This document shows, in pieces, positions 1-13,231 of a stretch of DNA of 64,000 nucleotides. Within the stretch, counting starts at the first letter, position 1. Each line of letters opens with the position of its first letter. The notes beneath the pieces are model-generated. The model ran no database searches. It saw only the letters and a list, made by a program, of their open reading frames with translations, and was not told the origin of the DNA. Made by a program: the position numbers and the translations under genes. Source of the DNA: Baylisascaris procyonis (Eukaryota > Nematoda > Chromadorea > Rhabditida > Ascarididae). The DNA is taken from NCBI GenBank assembly GCA_037389465.1, contig JAZARR010000105.1:372001-436000 (forward strand), given 5' to 3'.

Positions 1-330
1 TTCGTACGTATTACCAACACGATCCACTAGTAATTTCAATTAGTGATAACCCTCATTGAACATTTTATACCATTGCTGATAGTGCTACTACTATCAATTC
101 CAATTTCCAATTATGCTGCAGTCACTAAATAGCACGAGAACACCACTGCTGGGACCGTTTAGTAGCTGTAATACTGCCAACTTGAGCTAGCACTACTTTT
201 GCTAGTATTAGCTAATATGCTAGTAATATCAATACTACTAGTAACAAAATTTCTAGTATGAATTAATATTGGTAGCAGTATTGCTATAATCCGTTGTCAT
301 CGAAAAGACATGGTAGTACTGAGGACTAGG
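1..330. repeat. Degenerate array of CTAGTA/TACTAG-like words
   Basis: Many copies of CTAGTA, ACTAGT and related words (GTAGTACT, TACTACTA) recur at irregular spacing on both strands. It looks like a decayed low-complexity array cut by the left edge. Confidence 0.4.
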
Positions 331-3300
331 ATTAGAAAATCAGGTCGGAAGTTATCAAGCGCCCCGATGAGGGACTTCAGTTGAAAACTACCATGATCTC
401 CAAGTCCGCACCAACCGAATCACTGCTGTTATAGGTTATTCTTACCCTCTCGCTTTTGATGCCGAAGAAAATAAAATATCGGAACTTGCGATCTCGCTCC
501 AAAAAACCAAGCTGCCCGTAATGGTTCCAACTCCGCAAAGAAACAGAAGTCAACTCCTTGACTCCGGATCCCTTCGAAAGAGGAAAATGAATCTGGGGCT
601 CGACTTAGGGTCAACTAGGCAAGTGGCTCTCACAATCGCCTACCACTGCTCGCCAAGCTTCGGTAAGCAATCAGCAGTAGATAACTCTGGCAGTGATGAA
701 GGACTTTCATAACACGCCACAATCCCTTGAAATTTGCTAGCTGCTATTTTCTTCTGCACTGTTCCTATTCCTCTATCAATGTTCTTATCAAAAGTCCTAC
801 CTCTACTTCAGCTAAAATTCTTTTCAATCGAGCTCGTCCTAAAGACTGCAAACTCAGCTTGTTGGACAGGCACATAAGCATAAACGCAAATACACAGGGG
901 AAACTGGAATTGCCCAGTATCGGAAGAATGTATTAGTTCTAAAGCAAAAGAATTTAGTGTAGAAACAAATAGCTTCTTAGAGATAAATCAAGCAAACACT
1001 AATAAGCACAAATATACACAATAATTTATTAGCATCCAAGATGCAAGAGACTTTTGCTCATCACAAAACAATCTTAACATTGAAGTTGAAAGTTAGCTAA
1101 ATTATCAACAATCAAGTGAATTTTATTGAAATGAGTAAAATCCCATCAAAGAATTGAAAACACTGATTAAAAGACACCTATGACATTTTCCAGCCTTAAA
1201 ATTTCCTAGTGCACTTCATTTAAAAAATCCACCAAAGCCTTGAAAATTTTCCCCTTGTAGACACAACCAAACTACTTTCATCGCCTCTCCTATTCTCTCT
1301 GCCTGGAGACGCCAACGCAAGATGAAAAGGTAAGTATGTCTAATAAGCTTCATTCTGCAATTTTTTGCTTGGTGGAAGAAACCGGAAATTGTTCGATTTC
1401 AAAAGCATTATTGAGCGACAAGTGAAATTTGTATTATAGGGATGAAAAATCAAAATTTTAGCATTAATCTTGATAGTGGGTGTTATGAATGGCAAATTTT
1501 AGAAGTGCTTTTTCCAGTCAAAACATTTCAAAGAAAAAATAGTAGGTAAAGCAAGTTAAAGTTCCTCTTTCAAACGCTTCAGTTTTCAGCCGAGATGAGC
1601 GAAATATTGCACTAAAAAATCATCCAGATTCATCATCGTTCTCATTTATCAAATAGTTCGCACTATTTCTGCGATGATCCACGTTTTCATCAATCAAAAA
1701 CAGCCACTAGGAAAATGCGCCAGAAAAGGTGAAACATTAGGCGTTTTCAGAGGATCATTCAACAGAACAGTAAATGTTATAAACGGTCTCGAAATAGATG
1801 GCAGGCAGTAATATATTCAGATAGAAATGAAATAGGTCACTCATAAAAACTTCACACAAAATAAATTCTGTTTTGGACCCAACTAGTCTAAAGCTCGACC
1901 CGATCCACCTGCAAAAATTCTTGGAATAAAGTGCCTGTAATTCATCCTACCTACATCATGAATCAGCCTGAGGCCTGATGGGTCACATATGATGCAGATC
2001 ATAACGTAAATTCTGCTGGCTCCTTAACACACATTCACAAAACGTATATCGACATGGTATTTCTATGATGCGTTTATCGAATTCAAGTCTGCAAAAACGC
2101 ATCGAAAGCGATGAATGAAAGGATTAATAAAAGGAGAACTCGCAATATTCGAAAAGAATTGTTGGCTAATGGCATAAAGTGTACTGAGAAATATCGTATA
2201 AATTTTTTCGGGGAAGGGAGATGTAGAAATGAGATAGCCCTTATAACTTCCACAAATTATCGAAGCACTTAGTAAAATGATGATAGAATAAATATACATG
2301 AAAAACTACATCTGTAATATGCAAACATTTTGCGAATTGCATTAGGTATGAATATACGGGAAAAAATTCCATTTGATAGACGAAACTTGCGAGCTTGTCG
2401 ACCTGTTGAATGAACCATATTGCCAACAACCCTCATGTTTGCGTTTATGTGTTTATTTGCAGAATGCGTTTGTGGGTCCAGGAGATTTGATAGATGGAAG
2501 GAAAAAAAAAATATTTCCTTCGCTAAAAGATAAGCGATGAAGGAAGTTCTAGACAGTCTTATTGCGGGCCTAGCAAATTAGAGAAAAACAACGAGCTTTC
2601 TAAATAATTAAGCATCCCAGAAAAAGTTTAAAAAGCAAGAGTTCACCGTGCTAATCATAAATGAAGCAAGTATGATGAAGACAATACTTTTTATTGGAAA
2701 TAATATGTTAAATATTGTGTGGAAAAATAGAAGTACGAATTAAATGTAGAGAGTTATTTCTACATATACTCTGAACAAGAATGTTAATTTTATTCAACAA
2801 TCCGTAGTGTTTTCGTAGCCATCTTTTCCTAGCCAATTTCTTACAATAGAGAAGTCATTAATATTTCTGACAAAAGACAGAAAGCTTGACAGTATACGCT
2901 GAATGGAAACGGCAACGCGCTGAGAAAGGGCAAAAAAAGTGGAGATTGGCAAAGAATCCAACTCGGCTACCACTTAAGTGACAGTTTCTTATTTCAGTGG
3001 TGATGAAGTGAAGTGCAAAACTGACTGTGTAAAGAATGAATATAACTCTCGACTATTCTTTAAAAGAAAAAAACAAACGAAAGCGCGCAAAAACAACGAA
3101 AAAAATGAACTGGAAACACGATACATTAAACATCTATCTTCACAACAGCGGAAATGAAATAGATTTATATCTTTTTATGATGGGGAATCATTTATAGCTA
3201 AGAGAAAATCCCTTGCAAACAAATCACCCTTGATGAGTGCTCTAAATTCACATAACCCTCAACGAGTGTCATATCGCATGACTCATGGGAAAGTACTCGG

Positions 3301-6300
3301 CTAACGCGTAATTATCCTAATTCTAAGTTTATGCAAAATTTGCACTTGCGAAGAGCAGTATGGGCAATATCGTATCTCTAACACTAATACTTTTGCGTAT
3401 CTGCCTATTCGGAAGTCCAGACTCCAGAATTAATAAAAGCAAAATTATAGAACTTGTTGCCTATAATTTACACTACTATTTGTCCTCTTGTGCCAAAAAT
3501 CAAATTGAGTGATAAGCTTCCAAATGAGTTAAATGCACCAAAACTATATGGAAATATCGTTATCGATTACCAAATGATCCAGTTTCCGGCTTATACTCAT
3601 TCAATTGCGAAAAACAAGGTGACCTTTTTGTAAGATTTGTGCGAATGATCGGATCAGTTAAAACTCGAAATGTGCAATGTATTATTTGTTGGCAAATCAT
3701 AAAACTGGTTAGTGTGATTAGCGGAACTGCAAAAGCGCACATTTTTGCCCCTCCTGTCTATTTTACTTCCATTCTGCACCCGTCCATTTCCGTTTTTACT
3801 CTTTTTGGTCCTTTTCGTGTATTCCTCTATTACAATACAACATTGACTAACAATATTGCCAAAAATATGGTCTACAGATATCTTGAAAGTCCATTGCCTC
3901 AGCAGATCATGATTCTCCACTTATTTGAATCCAACCTTTGAATGACTTCTCTCTGCAAGAATTGGTGCGAAAGGTTTGGCAGAGTGAATGGATTGATGCA
4001 AAAATGCCTAAAAAATTGGAATGAATGCTCCAAATTTGTTGTGCCATTTTGGCTGAGTAAATGCGATATCGAATAGTAGAATTTGTAGCCTTGAAAATTT
4101 TTAAAGGTTACTTTTGATAGCGTGGAATAGTGGCTTCTGATGATTGGCTTAAATATCGAAGCAATAACGACAACATGATGCTTCACAACTGTGTGTCTCT
4201 GTATTAGGTGCCCCATAGCAATAAAGTAACGCAATCACGCCCCTTTAATTAAACTATGTGATCAGTAAGCATATTGAATTCTCACATAATTCGCATTTCT
4301 TGCAATTCCGCTAATCACACTAAGCGATGGCACAAATACCCGAAAAAAAAAACATTGCTAAAACACTTGATGAGATGTCTTCTTAAGTAATAAAACCGGC
4401 TGTACAATTCTTAAGTGCAATTCTGCGGGCTTCAAAAACTCGTTTTCACCGCACCCGATCGACTAAATAAAATTTGCGCATGCAGATTTCACAGCATGTT
4501 CTAATGTCTATAGCATATAAAATGGTGATAACAAAATTAAACTCGGCATTAGTAACTTAAACTAAGGTGTATAGCATCTGCCTATCATATCAACGCTGTC
4601 GTTTATAAGCTGAAACTATGGCATATACATACAAACAGATATGATATGACCATAATGCTTATTTATAAAATACATATGAAAAGTGCAAGTGAGAATAGCT
4701 GCAAATTTATAATTAATGAGCACCGCATCGATTTCTTTGAAACGCATCTTTATAGACAGGGATGAATGGAAAAGATGTTATTGCTGAGAAAGAAGCAAAG
4801 ACGGATAGAAGAAGGCGCACAACGAAGGATACCAAGCAAATGAAGCATACAACTACTGTTGCCTCATACGCAAACTCGCGTACAAATGAGAAGGAGTTGC
4901 CCTTGGAATCGAGACACTACCTACGAAAAAGAGGCCTATTAACTCAAAGCGGAAGTAAAATGTCTGTCACATTTTGATCTCTCGTTCTCCCTTCATATGC
5001 AATGAAGCTTAACGAATAGCTAATTTGGCACACGAATCGAGAACATTGGAGCAGTCGAGAATGAGTCTGACGTCGACTAGACTACTACGCAGGTATGGAT
5101 CGCTACAGAAATATAAATTAAAATTATGCTCTGAATATGAACGATGAGTTCAACTGGCAGAAGTCATCATGACTGAAAACTGTTTTTCATCAATATCACG
5201 CCTCGCCTCCTATCACCTCAAGCCTTATTGCTGCTCAATAAAACAACCAATGCCTCGCATACGCCATTCACTTTCAACAACAGCCTTCCATTTCTTTTTT
5301 TTTTTTGCCTTATCCTCCCTTCTCACTAGCATTAACAATAAAGGTGTGATCGCCCTCCAGCACAAACTGATGTTTTCTGACAGATCTCTGAGCAAGTGGA
5401 GGAGTGAAAGGAAAAAGAGTCAGCACTGCATAAACACACATCTTCCACTTTCTCGACACAATCGTGCTACAATTACCTGTTTTAGCCTATAAAAGTTTTC
5501 ACCCCATCAAGGCAAGCAAAGAGGAGAAGTAAGGGCTTCATTATGGGACCACTAAAGAAGAACTGAGAAATGCTGTACGGATGGTAACAAATCGACGCGA
5601 TATGTATTCAATGCATTACAAGCCGTTCGCACTGTAAACAAACTAGGCACACAATTGAGCAGAAGACAACACTAAGCTCGTCACTCAACTTTACCCTGCC
5701 ATACATAAGTCCTCTAAATGAGTTCATGAAATGGTACACGCTAAACACTTATCTCGAATGTAAGAGATTAAATGAATCAGAATTTATGCTATAGTATTAA
5801 GCTCTCTCTAGATTATCGAGGATAATACTTCACGATTACTCAGACTGTTATACTACTCAACAAAGTATATTTAGAGTGTATTGAAATATAACGACAAATA
5901 GCAATGAAGCGGAAGCAGGAAATTTTAAAGATTTAAAATTTTTTCAACTTGAAGCGCAAAAAAAAATTGAAATTAAACACCTGGAATTTTGAACGCCAAT
6001 AATGAATTCATTATGAGATAAGCAGTACGCGAACGATAAATAACGAATGTTTCACCATATGCGATCATATTCAAAATGCGTTCATGATGAGAAAGCAACT
6101 AAGCGGCAGAATGATGACACATTTCAAATGCGCATTTGCGGCTCTTATTTGGCAGCATTTTCATGCGCAATCAACACATCATTCAAGCAATCATCAACCC
6201 AGCATAATACACTAATCTTAATTGAGAATAATTTCGCACCATCGCAACATCTTCCAGGAAAAAACCTTTTAATAGCGCTGATAGGAATGCAAAACGAGTT

Positions 6301-7428
6301 CTTAGAAACAGTTCAAAAGTGCATCGAAACCACTTCAACAAAACAGATGTCACCCCAGACTGCGAAAAACGCTAATAAACTGTTCATTCGCTAAACTTCT
6401 TGAGGAAAAAACAGCCTCAATCTCAACAATCTTGCCCTATCCTGTCTTTCTCCTTCCATACCATCAAGGTAGATAAACCACCTGTTTTCACGCACGTGAA
6501 ATATTGGGGAGGAAAGACATACTAGTTGGAAAAGAAGCCCTAATCTAGTGAGTTCCTTCCTTCCCCTTTTCGAAAAACTTGTCTGAAATTCGGAAAGCTT
6601 ATAGCCCTTGGGTTTCTTTCGATGTGATAGGGTCATCATCAAAAATGCCGTTGCCCCCCTGTGTCATATGCCACATAAACTTGCTGATTCTTGATTCACA
6701 ATGAACTTTCTGGTTCACAATTAAACTGAATGTCTGTCCATAAAAATGTTTGATAAAATCACCAGCTGTCTTGCGAAACAACTTATCTCTATACTGATTC
6801 AATGGTTTCACTTGGTTGCAGAAGACAAATCGAAACAAAAACAACGCAAATTACAGGTAGACACAAAAACTAATACTGATTCAATAAATGAAGGAAATTG
6901 AGAGAATGAAATTTTAGAAACTATTACAGCGCAAACGACCGCATTTCACGCAGAACTCACAACAAAATGTGGTGTTCTCGTTTCTCAAAACTTTTCGATG
7001 AGTCAACAATATTGTTTTTAAAAGGTTTGTTTAACAAGGCTAGCAATGCCGATAATCGAAAAAACAATGAATCTCATCTCATGATCAATCCAAAAGCATC
7101 TGAGTGAAATGGTTTTCCTAAAACGAACAAGATACCTCTTAAGGATTAATTAAAGCAACTTCTATCAGTAATGCACTACATTGTCAATTGATTCATTTAT
7201 TACGAAATGTAGGCTCAAAGCTGGTAGCTATGAATTGCAAACATATCTCAAATTGCATCGAGATTTCACATTCGCTGAAAACTGAACCGAAAAGAAATGA
7301 GACTGCTCATTAAGTCTTTAAAAAAAGCAAAAAAAAAAGTCAATATTCACATTCGACAACACTTGTTGAATTATTTCCTTTTCAGTGATTAAAATTTTCT
7401 ATTAAATTCTCGCAATTAAAACTTCAAT
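1..7428. other. No gene recognised (AT-rich; degenerate CTAGTA words in first 330 bp)
   Basis: Open frames here (for example 5169-5492 and 6047-6394 on plus) are short, lack splice context and have biased Lys/Asn/Phe/Ser composition expected by chance. The first 330 bases are enriched in ACTAGTA/TAGTA-type words in both orientations. Homopolymer runs occur near 5298. No transposon or RNA gene seen. Confidence 0.5.
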
Positions 7429-7596
7429 TCAATAGGCCTTATCTTTGGGCCGAGAATTCTCGACTATCAACTCAGAAAATTGTAACTGAATGCCTCTCCT
7501 TAACTTGAAATTGTGAGCGATGAAAGGCTTATTGCATTGTGGACTAGCTACTTCCAATATCACTAAGAACCTCCTGCTCACTCCCATTGTGACGTA
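7429..7596 (-). CDS. Candidate terminal exon of an unrecognised small gene
   Basis: A 55-codon frame with stop TGA at 7429..7431 follows a pyrimidine-rich stretch ending in TTTTAAAG. Phase 0 in matches the donor of the exon at 7890..8151. The predicted end is basic (VENSRPKDKAY). The family is not recognised. The acceptor is not ideal, so this exon is the weakest of the three proposed. Confidence 0.28.
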   Translation of the reverse strand, partial: YVTMGVSRRFLVILEVASPQCNKPFIAHNFKLRRGIQLQFSELIVENSRPKDKAY

Positions 7597-7889
7597 CTTT
7601 AAAAGAATGAATGAAGAATTTTGCAAGAAAAAAGCACATGCAAACGTTTTTACGCTTATTTGAGCGATGAATGTTTGATAGGCTAACCAGATATTGTTAA
7701 GACAAAAATTCTCGAGAAATCCTCAACAATAGCATCGGAATAGGCTTCGCGCGAGAGTTCATCAAATCAAACGACATAAAAATGCTTTGAAAACTAACAT
7801 CGCCAGAGATGAGTGGCAAATCGTTCAAGTCTCCATTAAGTTATGTTCCCTTTCTAAGATCAAAACCACTAAAGAGTAAAGAGACAAAC

Positions 7890-8151
7890 CTCTTGAAGCA
7901 AACGATGCAACGGCTCAGCTATTGGCGACTCCGAGGTGGCCAGCGGTGGACATTGTTGCAGTACAGGTGAGTGAGTATGGTGCATCTGCAGGGTAAGCGG
8001 CTTCCCATATTCTTCATCGTCGAGAGGCTCCCCTAGCGCTAATTCCCTTTCGGAAGTTGCACCAGTTGCATTGCCTTTCGGATTGTAGCATGAGCACAGT
8101 AGTCGTGACAAGGGCCCGCTGGCCGATGGCATTCGTCCAGTTGCTTCCAAG
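7890..8151 (-). CDS. Candidate internal coding exon, unrecognised protein
   Basis: An 87-codon open frame between a good acceptor (TATTTCAG) and donor GAG/GTTTGT; 1 nt in, 0 out. It is richer in G and C than its flanks and has a protein-like mix (GRMPSASGPLSRLLCSC, ELALGEPLDDEEYGKPLTL). The phase fits the short ATG exon at 12041..12063. No domain recognised; the Ser/Pro/Gly/Glu content suggests a disordered region. Confidence 0.5.
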
Positions 8152-8465
8152 CTGAAATACAAAATTTGAAATCTACGTGATTATACAAACAAAACACCTT
8201 TCGATTCCTTAACAGCGAATTGCTGCCGAAGCGTTAGCATTCCAAAACAGTAACATATTTGTGTAGTTGCTTATAAGAACAAAAGCAAATGAAGTTCAGT
8301 GTGCATTTCCTTTTGATATGGGAAAAAAAAATATGCGTGCAAAAATAAATATTCGTATTAAAGAAAAATAAATTTCTAATAGAAATTTACTAAAATCTTA
8401 CCCACCAATAATACCTATTCATCACTTCAAGTTCGGCTGAACCTCTTGAGTATCAAATACAAAAT

Positions 8466-8501
8466 TAAAAATTATATGAAATTTTAAAAATTACATGAAA
8501 T
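8466..8501. repeat. 17-bp direct repeat, one mismatch
   Basis: TAAAAATTATATGAAAT and TAAAAATTACATGAAAT lie 2 bp apart. A local duplication in AT-rich sequence. Confidence 0.7.
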
Positions 8502-9401
8502 CAAAAACGCCATAATTTCGGTACGATCTTAAAGTGAACTTATTTTCGCGAGATTTTGATCAAATTGACCATGTTCGACAGTTATCTCAAATGTTTTAAG
8601 ATTCGCTCATCAATACGTCTTCTTCATTCAAAAAAAAAAAAGGATTTGGCTATCACGAGTCACAAATCGCTATCCTTTCGTCATTGAAAAATTACATGTT
8701 ACATTTTCTTAAAACTAGAAATCGCACTCTTTGTCAGCAATAACTCTCCAAGTTAGAATTTTTTCAAGATTTTTTAACGCTTCTTTCTTGAAAAGTTCGC
8801 ACTTAAAGATGCAGCTGCTGCTATCAAAAAGCAAAACATTACAATTCAAATGGCATATGTCTAGAATGATCAGTAAAAATCGTAGGCTATGGACTTGCTC
8901 TTTGTAGCGCCACCACCTCATATATAATTGCGAATGATGGATTAGCTGTCTCGAGAAAATTGGAAGCAAAACAAATGAATCGACAAGAATAGTGAAAGTA
9001 ACCCGGAGATATAAGCATGCGCCGCACGTTTTGGGAAAAAATAAGACCGATGCTACACAACGCAATAATCTTGGAGCTATATAAAGGATTTATTTTCTTC
9101 CAAATATGACATTTCCTATGCAAGATTGAGACGGTGGATATTACAATGGTGTGGATATTACACTTTAACACAAAAAGAAAAGCAGAAACAAGCCAATGCA
9201 TTTGTGATGAATATCACAAGTCTTTAAGGAGCACTAATGCACAGCGAAGTGCATATCGCCGCAGTACGCACGTTGCAGCTGTAAAAGCCGACAAATTCAA
9301 TGCGTACAACAGCTGTCTGCACAAAACACATTCGCTTATTCTTCTGCAACTGCCAGAGCGTGCTGAGCATTTAACATAAATAGAATAAAACACGACGCAA
9401 T

Positions 9402-9456
9402 CCGTCCTCCACCCCTCCATCCCTCCTCCCTCCCATTCCATTCTCTCCCCCCACAG
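9402..9456 (+). repeat. Polypyrimidine tract ending CCCCCCACAG
   Basis: About 55 bases of almost pure C and T end in CACAG, which looks like a splice acceptor on the plus strand. No convincing exon follows. Confidence 0.6.
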
Positions 9457-10511
9457 GTGGTGGCCTCTTTTCCTCTTATGTTTGCCACTATCTTTTTTTC
9501 CCCAATCAAAGCATGCGAAAACCTTTTTCCTTGAACTGATGAATCAGATCTCAAAAAGCGGGCAAGCCGAAAGCGAAACGAAACGGATGAAGCAAAAGCA
9601 AGCAATAATATTAGCAAAATAAATTTATTTCCTCCAATCCACATAGATGGCTCAAGATAAAACAAAACTAATCGAATACAACATTTAGGAGAACAAAAGA
9701 AAATGTAATTTTCGATAAATTTTGAAATTTTACAACTAGAAAATGGCGATTACCAAGACGAAAGTAACTAGACTTAATCGATACCCAAAAATTTTACATT
9801 TATTGCATAAATTTCAACTTTCAAGTTGAAGAATAACATTTGCACTGATAGTTTCAAAAATAGCTCATTGTAACAAGATTCACACTGCTTCACTCAAAAA
9901 AAAAAAAAAAACAGCTTCACGGCAAATTGCTTTCGTAGAATGTTTGTGCGAAAAAAAAAACCCAAATAAAAATAGCTGCAATGCATCAATTACAAAAATC
10001 TAGACGAATCGAGTTTGAAAAAAGTGCATATTTCGGTAAAACACTGTTAGCGCTAATATGCACCCATCATTCAATGAAAAAATGAAATCTCGAATTGGCT
10101 ATAACGCAGATTTGCATCACAATGCCGGTATATAGCAACGATGTAGAACAATTCGGCTGAAAATTAAAGGCCGCTCTTTTTCGAGAGCGCTTAGAGCTAA
10201 GGCATACTGTTGCAGTCGAACTCTTTGAAAAATTAAATGAAACAGTGGAAAGAAAAAGGTGAAGATTGAAATTTCTTTTCCTCAAAAAAAAGGAAATCTT
10301 ATGCTATGCCTCATATACATTCAATATCCCATGCTTACAATTCACAGATTACAGACACTACACTCAGAATGTGCACGCTGTTGAAAATTATATATATTCA
10401 TTTAGATGGATCATGCGCGTACAACATTCAGTTGCAAATATAGCGCATCGATGTGACACGTATCTCAATGAATTGCAGCATTTACTCACGACTACTAGTT
10501 CCCAATTTTAG

Positions 10512-10568
10512 AAAAATTCCACATAAGATTTTCGAATGTTATAAAATTCCACTAAAAATTTTCAAATG
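10512..10568. repeat. Diverged tandem duplication (about 27 bp, 30-bp period)
   Basis: Two copies of AAAATTCCAC...ATTTTC(G/A)AATG at 10512-10538 and 10542-10568, differing at a handful of positions. Confidence 0.65.
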
Positions 10569-10771
10569 AAACATGAAATGATATTCATCGCCTTCATTTG
10601 CAAGGTGCCAGGATAATTCACGCCTTGAGGGCATTTCATTCGCCAAAGAGAACGAACATCAACTCATAAATGTAAAAGACTATTTTCTAAACTGCCTAGC
10701 AAAAGCGGACTCCTACCCAATATAAGTAAATGTTCATTCGTCTCCATAGTCACCTTGATGGAGCTCGATCC

Positions 10772-10810
10772 TGACTGATTGGTTAGATTGAACTTAACCG
10801 GCATCAGTCA
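10772..10810. other. Stem-loop in a GC-richer patch
   Basis: TGACTGAT pairs with ATCAGTCA (8 bp) and the nested GGTTA pairs with TAACC (5 bp). A CTCCAT/ATGGAG inverted repeat lies at 10742-10763 and the palindrome AAACTAGTTT at 10824-10833. May be a structured RNA or a mobile-element remnant. Confidence 0.45.
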
Positions 10811-12040
10811 CTCTACCGGAGCTAAACTAGTTTCAACCTATTTTCACATCGCTGCAAGTTAAGGGCAGCCGCATTTCCGGTCGAGACGGTGACCAAGTTC
10901 AGCTCACATCACTTTCGCGACGATTTCCAGCTTATAATCACTAATCACTTCTAGTTACTAAGAATTCTTTAATCGTTTATCTAACAAGACGATTTCAAAT
11001 GATAGGTGAGTTTGCAGAAAAAAAAACGTTTCACAGGAGCGCTTCAATTATTACGCGAATTTGCAATCACCACTAAACGCTTTCAAAAATAATCTCACCG
11101 CAAATGGAAGGTGATAGAAAAAATGCAATGCGTTCAGAAAAACAACTTAGAAAGTGTTCTACAGAATGGAGCAGCACATGTGATTTTTTATGAACAAAAA
11201 TCGCTCAAAGTGCACAAAAATCACTTCCATATGCGCGACTAAATCAGAGAACAATTCCTCCACCATAGTGATTGCAAAATGTCATGAAATTTGGATATTT
11301 TAAGCGATTCCATGAGCTGAGATGGCTATTTTATACGCTAACGGAAGCCGATGCAAACTTAGAAATTTCCTCAACACTACAAAATCAGAGCAAATTTTAT
11401 GAGATTTTAAAATTTTCTACAACCCTTCAAGAACATAGATAATATTTAGCATTTAAAGGGCATTTCTTTTGTGCGAAGTGAACGGTACTAGGTTGATTCA
11501 TAGATGGAACGCATATAGGACGGTGAATTCTCAGGATGGTCAAGTGCCTAAAAAAAAATTGACCAGATTATATTCTGTGAAAAATTTTTGTTCCCAACGA
11601 GTATTGGAAGTGGAAGGTTCAGTAGACTGAAATAAATTATGCAAAATAAAGGCTCGCAAAGTAAGAGATGATTTCTGGATCTTGGGCCCAGAACAATCCA
11701 ATTCCGCCCCTAATTATGCACAACTGACCTCGAAATTAAAATATTTATGTTGAAAGAGGAACACAAAAATTCTCGGCAACTTGCGTTTTTACTATAGAAA
11801 AAACACATAATAATGCATTTTAGAACATATATAGTATATAAAATTAAAGATAAGCAATCGCCGTGTCACAACTGATACTATGGACAGCTGAATGGGTGAC
11901 AAACAGAAATTAAACGGACGAAGAGATGCGAGCATGCGCACAAACACATGCCATGTGCCAGCGCACGAAGACGCAAATGTACAAAACAAGTTGCCACCCT
12001 TTCGAGATCAACCAACTATCAGTCGTACATAAGCACTCAC

Positions 12041-12063
12041 CTCGTTCTCGTTTCTTCAAGCAT
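12041..12063 (-). CDS. Candidate first coding exon (MLEETRT) joining 7890..8151
   Basis: ATG at 12061..12063 opens seven codons and ends with 2 nt at a strong donor AG/GTGAGT. There is an in-frame TGA upstream. The leftover 2 nt fits the 1-nt entry of the exon at 7890..8151, giving a hypothetical protein of about 150 residues with the exon at 7429..7596. The link rests only on splice sites and phase. Confidence 0.28.
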
Positions 12064-13203
12064 AACAAAACAATGAAAGCGTTGACAACTACTTCAGCCC
12101 ATTAACGAACCAAAAAATGATTCATTAAGCCTCCGTCATGCTGAACACAGCACATCCCAATGCTAAACATTCGGGTATATGAAACCATGAAGTCGTTCCA
12201 AATATGTATTCAACACCCTCAAAACCATTTAAAAATACAAAAGAACATGACACATTTTAATGCGACTATAAATTCCTAGCACAGCCATGTTATACTTTGC
12301 TTCAAAATTCATTTCATTATTGCAAAGAGTGCGGTTATTTCACAGTTGTTCACCGCAATGCTCCTTGAAGACAATTGCGGAACAAGAAATGTACGATTGT
12401 GCAAAGGAAAGAGAGCATGCAGAATGACAGATGACCAATTAATTGTGAGCTCCGTTTACAATAAGGAAGCCGACTGCATAGCGGGGGGTCTTCCTCATAG
12501 ACATTGGACTTATTTTCAAATATTTTTACATCTTTTGGACTTCAGACATGAAATTCAATAGCATCTTGAAGCATTTTTCACATTTAAACATGGACCCATA
12601 ATCAATAGCTTCTTTCACATGGGCATCAAACATCTTTTCCAAGATATAGAGCATCTTGAAATTTTTCAACAAATAACGACGCTTAAGCACAGATACAGAC
12701 AGCCGAATGAACTTATATAACTGTGCTTTATTTTCAACCAGATTTTTTTATTTGCTCGCTTCCTCTTCGTTTTCAATGAACGGTCACATCTAACGGTCAC
12801 AATGCCAGAAAAAGTAAACTAGCAATGTTATTATTTTCCGTCCTCAAAAGACCTTAAGCTCATTACAAGTTTTTTTTTGCATAATGTGAAACCACTACTA
12901 TACTCAATATGGTATTGTATCAATTTTGATGAAACTGCGCTGGAGTTCGAAGAGCGAAGCTCCACCTTATTAGACGAACTCCGAGTCATTACACAGCTGT
13001 CTACTTTATAGGACTGGTTTTTGATGTAACCGCTTATTTTTGTTGTTTTATTGCAGAAATATCTCTATTGTCGATTTTTGCATGATTCTCAAACAACCGC
13101 TTTTTCACTAATAATTTTCAGTGAAACCAATCATCGCTTGATCTCATATTTTTGCGGCAATCCGTTAAATTTTACGAACAAATTTTCTTGCCGTAATTTA
13201 TCG

Positions 13204-13231
13204 TTCCCACCCCTCCCCCTCCTCGCTCGCC
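13204..13231 (+). repeat. Polypyrimidine tract
   Basis: C-rich pyrimidine run (CCCACCCCTCCCCCTCCTCG) in AT-rich surroundings. Confidence 0.6.

Noticed and set aside
6047..6394. 115-codon plus-strand frame
   Set aside because: Composition and lack of any motif fit a chance open frame in AT-rich DNA.
9890..9960. Poly(A) runs as a retroposon tail
   Set aside because: No target duplication or element body was found next to them. Similar A or T runs are scattered throughout the window.
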